Of a stretch of 38,133 nt of DNA, positions 36,833 to 38,133 are shown piece after piece. The DNA lies in assembly GCA_020721205.1 (NCBI GenBank), contig DYNF01000036.1:1-38133 (forward strand), given 5' to 3'. The position numbers were made by a program, and so were the translations under genes. Numbering within the stretch: the first letter of the stretch is position 1; each line of letters starts with the position of its first letter. The notes under the pieces were generated by a model. It made no database searches. It saw only the letters and a list, made by a program, of their open reading frames with translations, and was not told the origin of the DNA. The DNA is from Prochloron sp. SulCav_FS08_3_32_3330 (GTDB taxonomy: Bacteria; Cyanobacteriota; Cyanobacteriia; Cyanobacteriales; DYNF01).

Positions 36833-37135
36833 ATGATTAATAACATTTGGCTATCTTTATTTTTAGCTTTTATCATAGGAATAACCACAGGTATATTTTA
36901 TTTTGCCGGATTATGGTTAACAGTAAAACGAGTAACCAAAATAACTAAACCTTATTTACTATTAATCCTTAGTTTCTTTATTAGATTAAGCATAATTTTA
37001 CCCATATTTTATGTAGTATTTAAAGATAATAGCTTAAATATTTTACCCTGTGTAGGGGGATTTTTCTTAGTAAGATTTATCTCTTTAAATATAGTTTCTC
37101 AAAAACCAGATCAACAAAGATTAGAAAAGAGTTAA
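36833..37135 (+). CDS. atpR: N-ATPase subunit AtpR
   Basis: AtpR is a small membrane protein specific to N-ATPases, the laterally spread F-type enzymes proposed to pump Na+ or H+; it is thought to help assemble or hold the c-ring glutamates via a conserved arginine. The 100-residue protein has three membrane segments, the GIFYFAGLWLTVKRV motif, and R51 in SFFIRLSIILP, all standard for the family. ATG 36833 follows a long AT-rich leader with no strong Shine-Dalgarno. It is seven bases before the N-type atpB start. The usual upstream genes atpD, atpC and atpQ are absent; the canonical ATP synthase operon lies there instead, pointing away. Confidence 0.88.
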   Translation: MINNIWLSLFLAFIIGITTGIFYFAGLWLTVKRVTKITKPYLLLILSFFIRLSIILPIFYVVFKDNSLNILPCVGGFFLVRFISLNIVSQKPDQQRLEKS

Positions 37136-37141
37136 AACCTT

Positions 37142-37891
37142 ATGTATAAATTTGAACTACCGGATCAAATTATCTTTTGGCAGTGGAATTTTATTACCAT
37201 TAATGCCACCTTAATTTTTACATGGATTGTGATGACAATAATGGTAATTGGATCATGGTATATTACCCGTAAACTTTCCCCATCTACTCGTTTATCTGAT
37301 GGTCAAAATTTCTTAGAAATAATCGTTTTAGGGATTGGACAACAGATTAAAGATATTTCAGGAAGATCACCGAAAAAATTTATCGCTTTTATCGGTACAA
37401 TCTTTTTATTTATTGCCTTTTCTAATATTTTAAGTATTATTCCCGAGCCTTTATTTCGTCCTCCCACTGCTTCTTTATCCACTACCTCCGCCTTAGCTTT
37501 TTGTGTATTTATAGCAGTTCCCTTATATGGGATTCAAACCCAAGGTTTAAAAAATTATTTAAAACAATATTTAGAGCCTACACCTTTTATGTTACCTCTC
37601 AATATTATCTCAGAATTTTCTCGTACTTTAGCCTTAGCAATGCGATTATTTGGCAATGTTTTAAGTGGGACAATGATCGTCGGTTTATTAATTGCTTTAA
37701 CCCCCATTTTTGTCCCCATAATTATGCAATTATTTGGCTTATTAACAGGAGTGATTCAAGCTTATATTTTTGCTATTTTAGCAATGGTTTTTATCGCTTC
37801 AGGGATGGATAATCAAATTATGAATGATAAGATTAAACAGCAAGATCAGGATTTAGAAATAGAGGAAGAAAATGATATTTTTACTATCTAA
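37142..37891 (+). CDS. atpB: N-ATPase-type subunit a
   Basis: A second Fo subunit a, clearly diverged from the housekeeping one at 35247-36002. The 249 residues include five to six membrane segments, the essential arginine R168 in TLALAMRLFGNVLSGTMI, the SEFSRTLALAM helix, and the GVIQAYIFAILAMVFI ion-channel helix typical of N-ATPases. It appears full length and undamaged. It follows atpR by six bases, the order seen in the N-ATPase operon (atpDCQRBEFAG). The next genes expected, atpE, atpF, atpA and atpG, do not appear in the 240 bases left, so its partners are missing here. It may depend on distant genes or on the canonical enzyme. Confidence 0.9.
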   Translation: MYKFELPDQIIFWQWNFITINATLIFTWIVMTIMVIGSWYITRKLSPSTRLSDGQNFLEIIVLGIGQQIKDISGRSPKKFIAFIGTIFLFIAFSNILSIIPEPLFRPPTASLSTTSALAFCVFIAVPLYGIQTQGLKNYLKQYLEPTPFMLPLNIISEFSRTLALAMRLFGNVLSGTMIVGLLIALTPIFVPIIMQLFGLLTGVIQAYIFAILAMVFIASGMDNQIMNDKIKQQDQDLEIEEENDIFTI

Positions 37892-37979
37892 ATTTACTTT
37901 TATCTTTTAGATTACCGATTTTGACTCTTAGATGTGATCGCCATAGCGACTTTTTTTGATATTACTTATATGTTACTTT

Positions 37980-38045
37980 TTGAAGTGCGGAATGTGGGTA
38001 GTAAAATTGCACCTTCAACTCATCTAAAGAGCGATCGCACTTCAA
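37980..38045. repeat. 10-bp inverted repeat (ttgaagtgcg) after the N-type atpB
   Basis: The arms ttgaagtgcg (37980-37989) and cgcacttcaa (38036-38045) are exact inverted copies, the right one overlapping a HIP1 octamer (gcgatcgc, 38031-38038). The spacing of 46 bases resembles the other miniature hairpin elements in the window. Confidence 0.7.
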
Positions 38046-38079
38046 ACTCCCCCAAAAAGCGATTGAATTTTTAGAATCT

Positions 38080-38133
38080 GTAGGAAAGTAGGAGTAGCAG
38101 TCACCTGCTAAACCTCTCCACTAAACCGGACAT
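38080..38133 (-). mobile_element. Probable 3' end of a group II intron (domain V tail and domain VI)
   Basis: Read on the minus strand, the window's last bases give atgtccggttt, the 3' arm of a domain V hairpin (consensus ending ...cgtccggttc). A domain VI-like stem follows: gtggagaggtttagcag, loop gtga, ctgctactcctac, then tttcctac. The end in AC at about 38080 fits the AY rule of group II introns, and stem pairing (agcag/ctgct, agg/cct, gtgg/cctac) leaves an unpaired A on the 3' side for branching. The 5' arm of domain V and any reverse transcriptase would lie beyond the window. Recognised from remembered consensus only. Confidence 0.5.

Noticed and set aside
37501-37812. 103-codon frame within the N-type atpB
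   Set aside because: Same strand, different frame; the subunit a frame has all the family motifs.

Overview
The window reads as chromosome of an AT-rich unicellular cyanobacterium. Three things support this: the cyanobacterial ATP synthase order atp1-a-c-b'-b-delta-alpha-gamma, cyanobacterial regulators (RpaB, a SigC-type sigma factor, a CCB2/CCB4-family cytochrome b6f assembly protein), and HIP1 octamers (gcgatcgc, e.g. 17854-17861). The low GC and heavy load of small repeats fit the Geminocystis/Cyanobacterium group. That placement is inference, not a database result.

Region 1 (1-8000): radA(-) diverges from rpaB(+), followed by a CCB2/CCB4-family gene(+). A 30/31-bp tandem repeat lies between this and a convergent two-gene unit: a family-4 glycosyltransferase and an ATP/ADP-carrier-like membrane protein with a HEAT-repeat tail. 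Region 2 (8000-12400): a DUF29 gene, a small unknown gene, glyQ and a Ser/Thr kinase carrying two GUN4 domains. Region 3 (12400-15120) is accessory: about 950 bp of hairpins and three 150-bp tandem repeats, then two complete PIN-type toxin-antitoxin modules, a possible orphan antitoxin and a truncated HTH gene. Region 4 (15120-17640): sigC, lipA and tRNA-Pro(CGG).

Region 5 (17820-29910) is a signalling block. On the + strand are cheB, an unknown single-pass protein with a GspC/PilP-like end, a STAS protein, and a 1432-residue protein joining pentapeptide repeats, an acidic repeat region, an HNH-like domain lacking its usual histidine, a membrane anchor and a stalk-like domain. Convergent to it is a two-gene two-component system: a long TPR histidine kinase and a response regulator whose output is a Schlafen-type AlbA_2 domain.

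Region 6 (30000-36530) is the canonical F-type ATP synthase operon on the minus strand, ending in a strong intrinsic terminator. Many spacers carry short repeats and palindromes. Region 7 (36830-38133) holds atpR and an N-ATPase-type subunit a gene on the other strand, without the rest of an N-ATPase operon. The last 54 bases look like the 3' end (domain V/VI) of a minus-strand group II intron.

Most promising for novelty are the stranded atpR-atpB pair beside the housekeeping ATP synthase, the TPR-kinase/REC-AlbA_2 pair, and the pentapeptide/HNH-like/stalk protein with its 41-residue repeats.
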